Below, one piece after another: positions 53,655-61,045 of a stretch of 64,000 bases of DNA (its first letter is position 1; every line of letters begins with the position of its first letter). The notes beneath the pieces are model-generated. The model was given only the letters and a program-made list of their open reading frames with translations, was not told the origin of the DNA and did not search any database. A program made the position numbers and the translations under genes. This DNA is from Sphingorhabdus sp. YGSMI21 (GTDB lineage: Bacteria; Pseudomonadota; Alphaproteobacteria; Sphingomonadales; Sphingomonadaceae), in NCBI RefSeq assembly GCF_002776575.1, contig NZ_CP022549.1:1-64000 (forward strand), in the 5' to 3' direction.

Positions 53655-53671
53655 GTGTCAATTTTTGACAC
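53655..53671. promoter_or_regulatory. perfect palindrome upstream of the methyltransferase gene
   Basis: GTGTCAATTTTTGACAC, a 7+3+7 inverted repeat, starts 15 bases before the dcm ATG. The methyltransferase's own HTH is the likely ligand. Confidence 0.65.
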
Positions 53672-53790
53672 CGTGGCAGAAAGGTTCCCAGCTTGCAATA
53701 ATGTTCTTTGTGTGTTCTCACTTTTTGGCGGTCGGCCATTGGATCCGAAATTGGACGGCAAACTTTGGGTGGTTAGCTGACCGGCGGCTT

Positions 53791-54600
53791 TTACTTGGTT
53801 TCGCGTTTAACCAGCCTAACTTCGTAAAGCCATGGCCATAGCTTTCCTGTCACGAATAGTCGCTGACGATCCCCATCCCAAGCAATCCCGTTCAATACCG
53901 CATCACGATCCTTCGAGGTCGCACCCGGAAGTTTTTGCAAATCGATTACGGTCCGCACGGCACCCGTATTTGGATCGATCCCCGCGATAAAGTTAGTCAT
54001 CCAAATATTGGCGAAAATCATTTTATCGACGAGTTCAAGCTCGTTGAGCCGGGTAAGTGGACGTCCATTGATCGTGGCGGAAATGGTTTTTTGCACGCTG
54101 TAGTCTAACGGATCTAGAAAGCGCAGCTTATCGGTTCCGTCGGATGCGACAAGCGCGTTTTGGTAGGTGGTCAGACCCCATCCTTGGAAGGGAAATCCGC
54201 CGTCGCTGCGCACCGGAGTTAAGTCTTTCAAACGCCAGCGGTGAATTACCCCATCCGTCCATGTGAGACTGACGAGATCCTCCTGCCATAGCGCAAGACC
54301 TTCTCCGAATTGGTCGGATGGAATGCGCTGTCTCTCAACCTCTGCGCCCGTGCGCAAATCGACCTTTCGAATGGTCGATTGGCCAGCTCTTCCTGTGCTC
54401 TCGTATAGGTATCCGTCGTGCCACAACAGACCTAGGGTGAAGGCAGTCGGATCGTGAGGATATCGCGCAACTACCTCGATGTCGTAGATCGCCGGTGCGA
54501 CCTGCTGACCGTCGATTGCATAAGGCAATTGCGATGGATGGTCCGCCAGCGCAAGCGGAGCGCACAGCAGCAATGCAAAAGCGAAAAAGCTTCGGACCAT
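53791..54600 (-). CDS. glutaminyl-peptide cyclotransferase (plant-type, Glu_cyclase_2)
   Basis: 269 residues with a signal peptide (FFAFALLLCAPLALADHP). Beta-propeller type glutaminyl cyclase: RYPHDPTAFTLGLLWHDGYL (about 45-65), YESTGRAGQSTIRKVDL, FGEGLALWQEDLVSLTW, FPFQGWGLT, RLNELELVDKMIFANIW and NGIAWDGDRQRLFVTGKLWP. It forms pyroglutamate at N-termini of exported proteins. It lies between the defence cassette and the ImmA/Xre pair and has no evident link to either. Confidence 0.9.
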   Translation of the reverse strand: MVRSFFAFALLLCAPLALADHPSQLPYAIDGQQVAPAIYDIEVVARYPHDPTAFTLGLLWHDGYLYESTGRAGQSTIRKVDLRTGAEVERQRIPSDQFGEGLALWQEDLVSLTWTDGVIHRWRLKDLTPVRSDGGFPFQGWGLTTYQNALVASDGTDKLRFLDPLDYSVQKTISATINGRPLTRLNELELVDKMIFANIWMTNFIAGIDPNTGAVRTVIDLQKLPGATSKDRDAVLNGIAWDGDRQRLFVTGKLWPWLYEVRLVKRETK

Positions 54601-54645
54601 CCCTCGCCATAGAATGTCTTGTTTTAATAAGCCAATCGCTAGCGC

Positions 54646-54741
54646 TCAACGGCGGTCATTGGGGTCGTTGGGGTCGTTGGGGTCGTTGGGGTCGTTGGGG
54701 TCGTTGGGGTCGTTGGGGTCGTTGGGGTCGTTAGAAGCCAT
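54646..54741 (-). CDS. micro-ORF encoding (Asn-Asp-Pro)8
   Basis: 31 residues: MAS, eight exact NDP repeats, then NDRR and a stop. The ATG overlaps the stop of the ImmA gene (TGATG), an arrangement typical of translational coupling. The repeat array runs in frame from end to end. It could be a real peptide or just an in-frame minisatellite. Confidence 0.35.
   Translation of the reverse strand: MASNDPNDPNDPNDPNDPNDPNDPNDPNDRR
54661..54732. repeat. 9-bp tandem repeat, eight perfect copies
   Basis: GGGGTCGTT repeated eight times without error; a ninth, imperfect half-copy (GTCATT) precedes it. Absence of errors means recent expansion. Confidence 0.95.
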
Positions 54742-55595
54742 CAGTTTCGTTTAGTAAAGCGGTCAAAGCTATCGCTCACGATTTCGTTCTCAAATCCATC
54801 TTTCGGTTCGTCGTTTTCGTAAACAAGAACGGATATGGTCATCTCATGTCTGGGAGCGAATACCGCTAATTCGCGAACCGCTTCCTGATCATGCCAAACA
54901 CCTTCGTCGTGCCGCACACCGTAAGTATCTGGCGAGACAACGGCCGGAGAGGCTGCCCAAGAATCCGAAGGAAGCTCACTACCCCTATCGAACCATATTC
55001 CTCTTTGGCGCGCGCGTTTGCTTCGCCAATTCCACAGAACGAAACCGTTGGTAGCCGCAACGACTGCTGCGCATTCACTGGTGCGATCAACCCATTTGAG
55101 CGCAGCTGCCGTTCGCGATACATCGTATCGGCTGACGCAATTCTCCAGTAGATCGAAAGTGAAATCGGCGCGACGGATTTGCCTGTCGAAATCGTGAGTC
55201 GGCATCAAGATATGCGAAGCGAACTCGTCGGCCTCCTGTTCCATTGCCTTTCGTGCGGCATTGCGATCAAGCCCAGCAAGTTGCTGCTCGCCGCATTCGA
55301 ACCCACCGGGGCTTTTATGCCTATGCACGAGGTAGTGCCCAAGCTCGTGAGCCAAAGTAAAATTGACTCGGCCAGGCGATGTTATTCCTGGATTATAGAG
55401 GATCGCCCATTTGTCGCGGACAGGGCACAACGCTCCTTCGAAGTTCTCAACCTCTGCCTCCTTGATCGCCAATATAGAATCGGGGAAGCGCGCCGAATAT
55501 TCCATTGCCATCGTTTTGACATCGATGGGAAACCCGTGCGGCCATATTTTACCTAAGAATGCTGCCCAACCGCGAGGGGTCGTCGGTTCCTTCAT
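54741..55595 (-). CDS. ImmA/IrrE-family metalloprotease
   Basis: 284 residues. The signature NFTLAHELGHYLVHRHKS (HExxH, about 80-95) and EQEADEFASHILMPTHDFDR (third ligand Glu, about 122) are those of ImmA/IrrE peptidases. These cleave a partner Xre-type repressor in response to a signal. The start overlaps the stop of the Xre gene (ATGA), so they form a pair, as in ICEBs1 ImmR-ImmA. Likely controls genes of the island. Confidence 0.92.
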   Translation of the reverse strand: MKEPTTPRGWAAFLGKIWPHGFPIDVKTMAMEYSARFPDSILAIKEAEVENFEGALCPVRDKWAILYNPGITSPGRVNFTLAHELGHYLVHRHKSPGGFECGEQQLAGLDRNAARKAMEQEADEFASHILMPTHDFDRQIRRADFTFDLLENCVSRYDVSRTAAALKWVDRTSECAAVVAATNGFVLWNWRSKRARQRGIWFDRGSELPSDSWAASPAVVSPDTYGVRHDEGVWHDQEAVRELAVFAPRHEMTISVLVYENDEPKDGFENEIVSDSFDRFTKRN

Positions 55596-55924
55596 TGGTC
55601 ATCGTCCTCCTCCGCAAGCAGGTCGAGGATTTGGCTCAACTTTTTTTTCACGTTCTTATCGGCGCTTTGAAACCTATGGAAGAAAGCCTCGTCCTGCTCG
55701 TCCGTAGAAGGCTCGCTGCGTTTATCGTCGAGTAGATATTCCGTGGTGACGCCCAGCGCCTCTGCAATCTTCGCTAATTTCTCCGCAGACGGTCGCGCGA
55801 CGGGTTTGTTCTCAATCTCCCACATGTAGCTCTTGCTCGCACCGGCGGCGGTGGCGAGCTGATCGAGCGTGAATCCTTTTTCTTGGCGAAGGTCACGAAC
55901 CTTTCGCCCCAATGGTGATGACAT
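55592..55924 (-). CDS. Xre-family repressor paired with ImmA
   Basis: 110 residues. The HTH covers about 7-62 (KVRDLRQEKGFTLDQLATAA, GASKSYMWEIENK, ALGVTTEYLLDD). A short acidic C-terminal part (FHRFQSADKNVKKKLSQILD) is where ImmA-type proteases usually cut. It diverges from the plus-strand genes at 56051, with the promoter 55973-56001 in between as probable target. Confidence 0.9.
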   Translation of the reverse strand: MSSPLGRKVRDLRQEKGFTLDQLATAAGASKSYMWEIENKPVARPSAEKLAKIAEALGVTTEYLLDDKRSEPSTDEQDEAFFHRFQSADKNVKKKLSQILDLLAEEDDDQ

Positions 55925-55972
55925 GTTTGCTCCGTTGAAATTCTGTGTTCGGTATGGCTATATCTATCGCAC

Positions 55973-56001
55973 TTGACAAGCGAACTCGTAGTAGCCATAT
56001 A
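55973..56001 (+). promoter_or_regulatory. sigma-70-type promoter for the 56051 gene
   Basis: TTGACA (55973-55978), 17 bases, CATATA (55996-56001), 50 bases before the ATG. It lies in the divergent region shared with the Xre repressor. Confidence 0.6.
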
Positions 56002-56050
56002 TTGAGTACGCCAAGTCCGAACATCATATTATCGGGAAAGGAGCTTAAAA

Positions 56051-56266
56051 ATGGCTGGCAAGAAAAGCGGCGGTAGCTATCGGAGCGCAATCAGCGGTCG
56101 ATACGTGACCTCCAAACACGGCAAGGCGAGTCCGCGCACTACTGTGCGGGAGGCATCCGGAAAATCGGGGAGCTCGGGGACGCATTACCGAAGCGCAATC
56201 AGCGGTCGGTACGTCACCACCGATCACGGCAAGGCAAGCCCACACACCACGGTGCGAGAGCACTAG
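56051..56266 (+). CDS. small protein made of a duplicated 25-residue unit
   Basis: 71 residues, preceded by AAAGGAG. The unit YRSAISGRYVTxxHGKASPxTTVRE occurs twice (about 10-34 and 46-70), joined by SGKSGSSG. The unit is Ser/Thr/Arg-rich. Single copies of this motif are common in small alphaproteobacterial proteins of unknown role. Not the opposite-strand frame, which lacks a ribosome site. Confidence 0.7.
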   Translation: MAGKKSGGSYRSAISGRYVTSKHGKASPRTTVREASGKSGSSGTHYRSAISGRYVTTDHGKASPHTTVREH

Positions 56267-56286
56267 GAAGAACAGGAAAAAACGAC

Positions 56287-56550
56287 ATGGCTACCCGATA
56301 TGTAACTAAATCGCGCAAAGATTCCGATGGCGACATCACAGCGCTTTGCAACTCACCCGAAGCGTGGTCCCCACGTATGAAAGCCGACGCAATTCGAGAT
56401 ATCGATGACGGGACGCATAACTATTACGTTTCGTGGACGGACGGAAAGACGACCGAGATCAAAGTTGTCAATGGATCGAACGGCAAATATCTTCGTACCG
56501 ATCACGACAATACGACACGTAACAATCTGGACGATCTGCCTGATTGTTGA
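56287..56550 (+). CDS. DUF3892 protein
   Basis: 87 residues with AGGAAAA upstream. RYVTKSRKDSDGDITALCN, then WSPRMKADAIRDIDDGTHNY and YLRTDHDNTTRNNLDDLPDC match the DUF3892 layout: a small beta-rich domain, function unknown, often next to stress or defence genes. In operon with the 56051 gene, 20 bases after it. Confidence 0.85.
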   Translation: MATRYVTKSRKDSDGDITALCNSPEAWSPRMKADAIRDIDDGTHNYYVSWTDGKTTEIKVVNGSNGKYLRTDHDNTTRNNLDDLPDC

Positions 56551-56563
56551 GATAATACTGAGA

Positions 56564-56593
56564 TTGCGGGGTAGGGTAAAACCTATCCCGCAA
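56564..56593 (+). terminator. hairpin terminator after the DUF3892 gene
   Basis: TTGCGGGGTAGG, loop GTAAAA, CCTATCCCGCAA: a 12-base-pair stem with one G-U pair, starting 13 bases after the stop. Only a loose T-run (GTTCGGTTTT) follows. It may also serve the convergent S41 gene. Confidence 0.6.
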
Positions 56594-56875
56594 AGTTCGG
56601 TTTTCGATCGTTAAAATCAACACTATGCAGACGATCTAGCTTCTGTAGGTTTTAATTGCCTTAGCATCGAGTTGTTCTGCAGGGACCAGCTGGCAATGTC
56701 GCTCCTCCGCAACCTTAATTCCGTCGTCTTCCAAAACAAATTCGAAAATCAGGTGCGAAACCGGCGAAACGACTGTTGCTGAAAAGCCAAGTTAACCTTA
56801 TCGAAACATACCTACTCAACTGATATATCCCAGTGAGCGTCCGAAATTAGGGTGCAAAGCTGACATTCGTTCTGG
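56594..56875. other. intergenic stretch, nothing recognised
   Basis: About 280 bases between the hairpin and the stop of the convergent protease gene. No gene-like frame, repeat or RNA signature seen. Confidence 0.5.
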
Positions 56876-58120
56876 TCAATGGTGACCAGCCGAAACGGGT
56901 ACAAAGTCCTCACGCGGAGTGCCATCAACGTGCGTAAGTCGCTCGGTGGGCAGCTTGATGACGAGCCCGCTATGTTCAAGCCGATAGTCATAGATTGCGC
57001 CCAGCAGCCCAGCCATTTTCTGGCCGGTGACTTCCGCCCCGATGGCATCGAACCCGATTGCAAGACCCTCACCCATGCTGCCGGTCCAGCGCCCGACTAA
57101 CACCCGAACGGGCCCAGCGTGGTGCTTCCCTGTCCTTGGCAAGACTTGCTCAACCCACTGGCGTGCAACGCCACTATCGCGCCCTTCGGCGGGAAGGCTG
57201 TGCACCTGGTAGGCGCGGGGCCGGTCTACGAACCAGCCGAGTATCGCGCGCGCTACAGTGGTATTGCCGCCGCTAGGTGTGTCTCTGAGATCAATCACCA
57301 CGGGCTGCCCGGCGCGGGCACCTGCCATTGCCGCGTCGAACGCTGCAATAGTGGCGGTTTCTCCCAATGCATCATTGATGCGGAGTATGAGTTTGCCTTC
57401 TTGCTCCGTCACCGTGACAGGAGGAAGCTCGGCGCGGGGTGTCGAATAGAGGCTTGGCAGTTCGATGAAACGGGTGGTTTCTTCGCCTCGAACCCCAAGA
57501 CGGCGCGGCCTATCCCTTCTACCAGCGGCTAGGACCCGCGCACCAAATGCAGCTCTGTCGCTCGTTACCGGCAGCCCAAGATCCGCCCAGAAGGCAGCAA
57601 CGGCTTCCTGGACCGGGACGCCCTCAACACTGACAATCCGCTCTCCCTGCCTGATCCCCGCTTCTTGCGCGGGCGAGCCGCTTCGAACTGCATCGATCAT
57701 GTAGTCGCCGTCGCTCTCGACTACCCATAAATCGGCATAGCTTGGGAAAACGGCCCAGCTGTCGGCAAGCGAGGATCCGGTGATTGCATGATGATCGGAG
57801 AGAGTAAGCAGAACACGCTCTGCATACCGCAGTAAAGAGCGGTGGTCGGTGACCTCTTCCGCTTCCATATGCAGCTTCTCTGAGATTGGCATACTCGCGG
57901 TGCCAAAGTGATCAAGGTATGCGTAGGTACGACTTATGAGCGGGCCAATGGAACGTGCATCTTCGCGGATTGATACAGCTTCGGAATCTTGGACTTCAGA
58001 AGACTGGGTGGCCGAAGCTTCAGAGGAGATGGTCGGACTGGGGAGGATAGGGCCGTTAGGCGGGATTGCGCAGCCGACGAGAGAGGCTGGAACAATCAGG
58101 AGCAATAGATACCGGTGCAT
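56876..58120 (-). CDS. S41-family peptidase, lipoprotein
   Basis: 414 residues. Signal with lipobox LVGC (Cys about 17). A helical N-terminal region, a PDZ-like domain (about 130-165: SGSPAQEAGIRQGERIVSVE), then the S41 core with VVIDLRDTPSGGNTTVARAI (about 275) and GRWTGSMGEGLAIGFDAIGA (nucleophile Ser about 342). C-terminal processing protease type, anchored in the membrane on the periplasmic side. Likely cargo, no evident partner. Confidence 0.88.
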   Translation of the reverse strand: MHRYLLLLIVPASLVGCAIPPNGPILPSPTISSEASATQSSEVQDSEAVSIREDARSIGPLISRTYAYLDHFGTASMPISEKLHMEAEEVTDHRSLLRYAERVLLTLSDHHAITGSSLADSWAVFPSYADLWVVESDGDYMIDAVRSGSPAQEAGIRQGERIVSVEGVPVQEAVAAFWADLGLPVTSDRAAFGARVLAAGRRDRPRRLGVRGEETTRFIELPSLYSTPRAELPPVTVTEQEGKLILRINDALGETATIAAFDAAMAGARAGQPVVIDLRDTPSGGNTTVARAILGWFVDRPRAYQVHSLPAEGRDSGVARQWVEQVLPRTGKHHAGPVRVLVGRWTGSMGEGLAIGFDAIGAEVTGQKMAGLLGAIYDYRLEHSGLVIKLPTERLTHVDGTPREDFVPVSAGHH

Positions 58121-58205
58121 GGTGGGCGATGTAGCTGCCGCCTAGAAAGTCGGCAAGCCAAAGCCCGCAACTGGGTCGAAAGCGGTCATTTGGCTTGCAA
58201 CACAA

Positions 58206-59402
58206 TCATCCTATCATCTTCTCAACTGCTGCCCCGATCTGTCCTGCCGCATCGAGCACATGCTCGTCGTCCATATGCGCGTAGCGCGCGGTGGATTGAA
58301 CGCTAGCATGGCCCAGCAACCGACCAATCATTGGCAGCGTTTCCTTGTTCATCGCCGCGTGGCTCGCGAATGTATGCCGTAGATCGTGCACGCGCAGGCC
58401 CGGCAGTCCGGCCTGCTCGCGGAATTGCCGCCAGAAAGTGTCTATGGCGCGCATGGGTCGGCGGTAAGGAGTATTCCAGAACATCCATGGGATTTTCTCA
58501 TAACGCGGAATTGTATCAATAATGGCCCGCGCCTCGTTTCCCAGCCAGACCATGCGAGGCCCGGTCTTACCGTGGCGCAGCTTGATCCGGGTTCCGTGAA
58601 TATCCTGCCAATGCAGGCCGAGTATTTCTCCACGCCTGCAACCGGTGAGCAACAACAGCGTTGCCGCCTTGGCTGCCAACGAACGCATGGCGTGATCGCC
58701 GTCGCGCGCTCGCGCTAGCACCAACCCAAGGCGCGCAAGTTCCTCATGCGTCAGAAACCGCTCGCATTGGCGGCGGCGGTTCATACGCACCACACGGCAT
58801 GGATTGGTGTTCTCCAGCCTGTAGCCCCATGCTTCGGCCTTGTTGAGCATCAGGCTGAGCAGACCGAGCGCCATATTGGCCGCGCCCGGCCCGGTCTGGC
58901 GGTTCACCTCGGCAAACCATCTCGTGACATGCTCCTCGTTCAGTTCGTCAATACACAGCTCCGCAAACGCATTCTGGAGGTACAAGCGGCGATATCCGCC
59001 ATTGATGTCGTAGGTTTTCGGAGACCAGCGCGACGCCCACTTTTCCCAGAACTCGTCGAGGAAATCGGTGTAGCGCGGAGCCGAGCGTATCCGCTTGCGA
59101 TTTGTGGCCGGGTTCTCTCCCATCCGCGCATGGGCGAGCACCATCCGCGCCACTTGCGTTGCCTGCGTGCGCGTGAGGACCGACGCTGGTCCAAGCGTGA
59201 CCGTCCGCAGCTTCCCGCCCATCCGCGTCTGCACAATGTAAACGTTCCTGCCCGACGCGTAATGACGAATGCCGAATCCATGCTCGATTGCCAGCCAAGT
59301 GGTGGTGCGCGGCTTGCCCCTCGGAATCCGGATGAGGCTGACATCGGCTCCGACCTTTGCCAGCGCGTCCTCGACCACCTGCCTGAGCGCGAGCGCAGTC
59401 AT
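58206..59402 (-). CDS. tyrosine recombinase 2 of the island
   Basis: 398 residues. Core-binding domain (about 95-190) and catalytic domain with TGCRRGEILGLHW (first Arg about 255), HDLRHTFASHA (HxxR about 341), LGHASVQSTARYAHM (Tyr about 373). Start overlaps the stop of integrase 1 (ATGA), so both are translated together. Tandem recombinases in one operon suggest joint action. It is the second recombinase from the right end. Confidence 0.93.
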   Translation of the reverse strand: MTALALRQVVEDALAKVGADVSLIRIPRGKPRTTTWLAIEHGFGIRHYASGRNVYIVQTRMGGKLRTVTLGPASVLTRTQATQVARMVLAHARMGENPATNRKRIRSAPRYTDFLDEFWEKWASRWSPKTYDINGGYRRLYLQNAFAELCIDELNEEHVTRWFAEVNRQTGPGAANMALGLLSLMLNKAEAWGYRLENTNPCRVVRMNRRRQCERFLTHEELARLGLVLARARDGDHAMRSLAAKAATLLLLTGCRRGEILGLHWQDIHGTRIKLRHGKTGPRMVWLGNEARAIIDTIPRYEKIPWMFWNTPYRRPMRAIDTFWRQFREQAGLPGLRVHDLRHTFASHAAMNKETLPMIGRLLGHASVQSTARYAHMDDEHVLDAAGQIGAAVEKMIG

Positions 59403-60712
59403 GTTCTAAGGCCAATAGCTGAAGCGAGCGAACCCGACACGCGCTGCGCGGCGTCGGCCACGAACTCATCAGCAAGGTGCGCATATTTGGCAGTGGTTTC
59501 GGGCAAAACGTGCCCAAGCAACTTGCCGATGGTCGCCAGCGGCACGTCGTCCATAATAGCGGTCGAGGCGAAGCTGTGCCGGAGATCGTGAATGCGCACA
59601 TCTGGGAGCGCGCAACGGCGGCGGAACTTCGACCACCACATGCCGACATTGATGGGTTTCGTGCCGGTACGATCGGGAAACACAAACGGGCAGTCGCTTC
59701 TTTGCTCAATCCCTTCGAGCACCGCGAGCGCCTGACTGTTGAGCCATATGAGCTTGGGTCCGGTCTTGCTTTCAGGGAGCACAAGGCGAGGCGGCTTTAC
59801 CCAGTCCCAGCGCAGCTTCTCGATCTCGCTCCGGCGCGCTCCGGTATAGAGCAGCAACCGGATAACCGCGACCTGCTCTGGGGCTTCATTCTCGCAGGCG
59901 CGCAACTCTGCACCAATACGTGCATATTCGCGCGGGGTCAGATAGCGCTCCATCGCCTGCCGCTTGTAGCGCGGCATTCCGCGACACGGGTTTGATCCCT
60001 TGCGGCGCATCCGCAGCGCCTCGGCATATTTGAGCAATGCCGCCAGAACCGGGACCGCGCGATTGAAGCGCGCTTCCTTCTCGCCTGCGCATGCATCGCG
60101 CCAGCGCACGACCTCCGCCTTTGAGACATCGGCAACGAGGACCTCGCCAAAGTGCTCGGCAAGGTCAATTCTCCATGCATTCGCATTGCGCTTCGCGGTT
60201 GATGGCTTCCAGACCCTTGCGAGATCATCGAAATGGGTCGCGACGAAATCGTTCATCGTCGGGGTTGATTTAACCACTACTCGTTTTGGCAAGCCGTCCA
60301 GCGCCGCTTCTGCGAGCAGACGACGCGCCTGAGATCGCGCAAGTAAAGCATCAAGATCGTCGGTTTTGCCGAGCGTGATCCTGCGATGCTTGCCACGATG
60401 CCTAAGCCGAACGAACCAGAAGTAGTTGCCAGTGGGCCGAACTCGCAATCCGAAGCCAGCCAACTCGGTATCCCAGATGCAATATTCGTTCGCTTTTAGC
60501 GGCAACTTCCGGCGTGCGAAATTGCCGTCCAAAAAGGCCCTGCGGCCCGCTTTTCTTCGCATGGGGACCATATGGCCATCGCTCATATCCGAACTGTCGC
60601 CCAAAGTCCCGGAATTCTGCGCATTTGCGGGGACCAGATAGCCATCCGCAGCTACCGATCTGCTAAGCGCCAGATTGAACGCGCGCGCTGATTCTACTGC
60701 ACTTTTTCCCAT
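59399..60712 (-). CDS. tyrosine recombinase 1 of the island (integrase next to attR)
   Basis: The frame is open from the truncated kinase gene through to 59399 (548 residues in all). The integrase proper begins after attR. Possible starts are the ATG at 60712 (437 residues) and the ATG at 60562 (387 residues); no clear ribosome site marks either. N-terminal integrase domain with YCIWDTELAGFGLRVRPTGN, catalytic residues in TGARRSEIEKLRWDW, HDLRHSFASTA and LGHVLPETTAKYAHL. The region before 60562 codes DGYLVP and DGHMVP, the translation of the arm-site motif. Catalyses integration into and excision from the kinase motif. Confidence 0.88.
   Translation of the reverse strand: MGKSAVESARAFNLALSRSVAADGYLVPANAQNSGTLGDSSDMSDGHMVPMRRKAGRRAFLDGNFARRKLPLKANEYCIWDTELAGFGLRVRPTGNYFWFVRLRHRGKHRRITLGKTDDLDALLARSQARRLLAEAALDGLPKRVVVKSTPTMNDFVATHFDDLARVWKPSTAKRNANAWRIDLAEHFGEVLVADVSKAEVVRWRDACAGEKEARFNRAVPVLAALLKYAEALRMRRKGSNPCRGMPRYKRQAMERYLTPREYARIGAELRACENEAPEQVAVIRLLLYTGARRSEIEKLRWDWVKPPRLVLPESKTGPKLIWLNSQALAVLEGIEQRSDCPFVFPDRTGTKPINVGMWWSKFRRRCALPDVRIHDLRHSFASTAIMDDVPLATIGKLLGHVLPETTAKYAHLADEFVADAAQRVSGSLASAIGLRT
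60562..60580 (+). repeat. putative integrase arm-site motif, right end, inner copy
   Basis: TGGGGACCATATGGCCATC, matching the left copy at 49024 in 17 of 19 positions; overlaps the candidate integrase start. Confidence 0.5.
60628..60646 (+). repeat. putative integrase arm-site motif, right end, outer copy
   Basis: CGGGGACCAGATAGCCATC, same direction, 66 bases from the inner copy and 80 bases from attR. Confidence 0.5.
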
Positions 60713-60725
60713 AATGGTGCGGCAT

Positions 60726-60741
60726 GCCGCGTTCGGTGTGC
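60726..60741. repeat. right attachment core (attR) of the genomic island
   Basis: GCCGCGTTCGGTGTGC, identical to 48858-48873; minus-strand codons GTPNAA of the kinase GDGT motif. Confidence 0.85.
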
Positions 60742-61045
60742 CATCGCCGTCGACGATAACGAGGTCGACCTCGTCAGCACGCCGTACAATCTTTTGGCTC
60801 ATATCGTCAGCGCATTTGCTCAAACTGTCGATCACGGTGAGGCCACCGCGCTGAAGTTGCCGGGCTACCCCATTGGCCATATTACCATGACCGTTGCGAC
60901 TTTGTGCATTCAAAAACAAAAGCGCCCGTCTTTTGGATTGCATATTGAGTCTAATGGTCATCCCTAGCCGCCGTACTGCGGTTATCTGGTCGAAGGGTCG
61001 TCCGGCAACTGATTTCGGGGTCAAACCAACCCTTTTACAGTTCAT
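60726..61045 (-). pseudogene. 5' part of a diacylglycerol-kinase-family gene, fused to the integrase
   Basis: The frame starts at 61045, overlapping the lspA stop (ATGA). KRRALLFLNAQSRNGHGN (about 38-55) is the kinase N-terminal nucleotide fold, and VDLVIVDGDGTPNAA (about 93-107) the GGDGT motif with the first G changed to D. At attR the kinase ends and island sequence continues in frame. The catalytic remainder is 11.9 kb away at 48700-48873. The kinase is therefore destroyed. Such a kinase gene commonly follows lspA in metal-resistance modules. Confidence 0.85.

Larger units (their letters stand above)
48858..60741. mobile_element. integrated genomic island inserted in a lipid-kinase gene
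   Basis: Bounded by a perfect 16-bp direct repeat, with two tyrosine recombinase genes at the right end reading inward from attR. The repeat lies in the kinase codons on both sides and joining the two sides restores the kinase reading frame across the repeat. Unit length is 11,868 bp. Cargo: restriction-modification cassette with two NDT/TIR-like proteins, glutaminyl cyclase, ImmA/Xre pair, duplicated-motif protein, DUF3892 protein, S41 protease. No transfer genes of its own; it would move with the plasmid or by helper. Confidence 0.85.

Noticed and set aside
54661..54732. CRISPR-like array
   Set aside because: The repeats are contiguous 9-mers without spacers.
54495..54734. Plus-strand frame ending in Gly-Arg-Trp repeats
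   Set aside because: Produced by translating the 9-bp repeat on the other strand; the rest is antisense to the glutaminyl cyclase.
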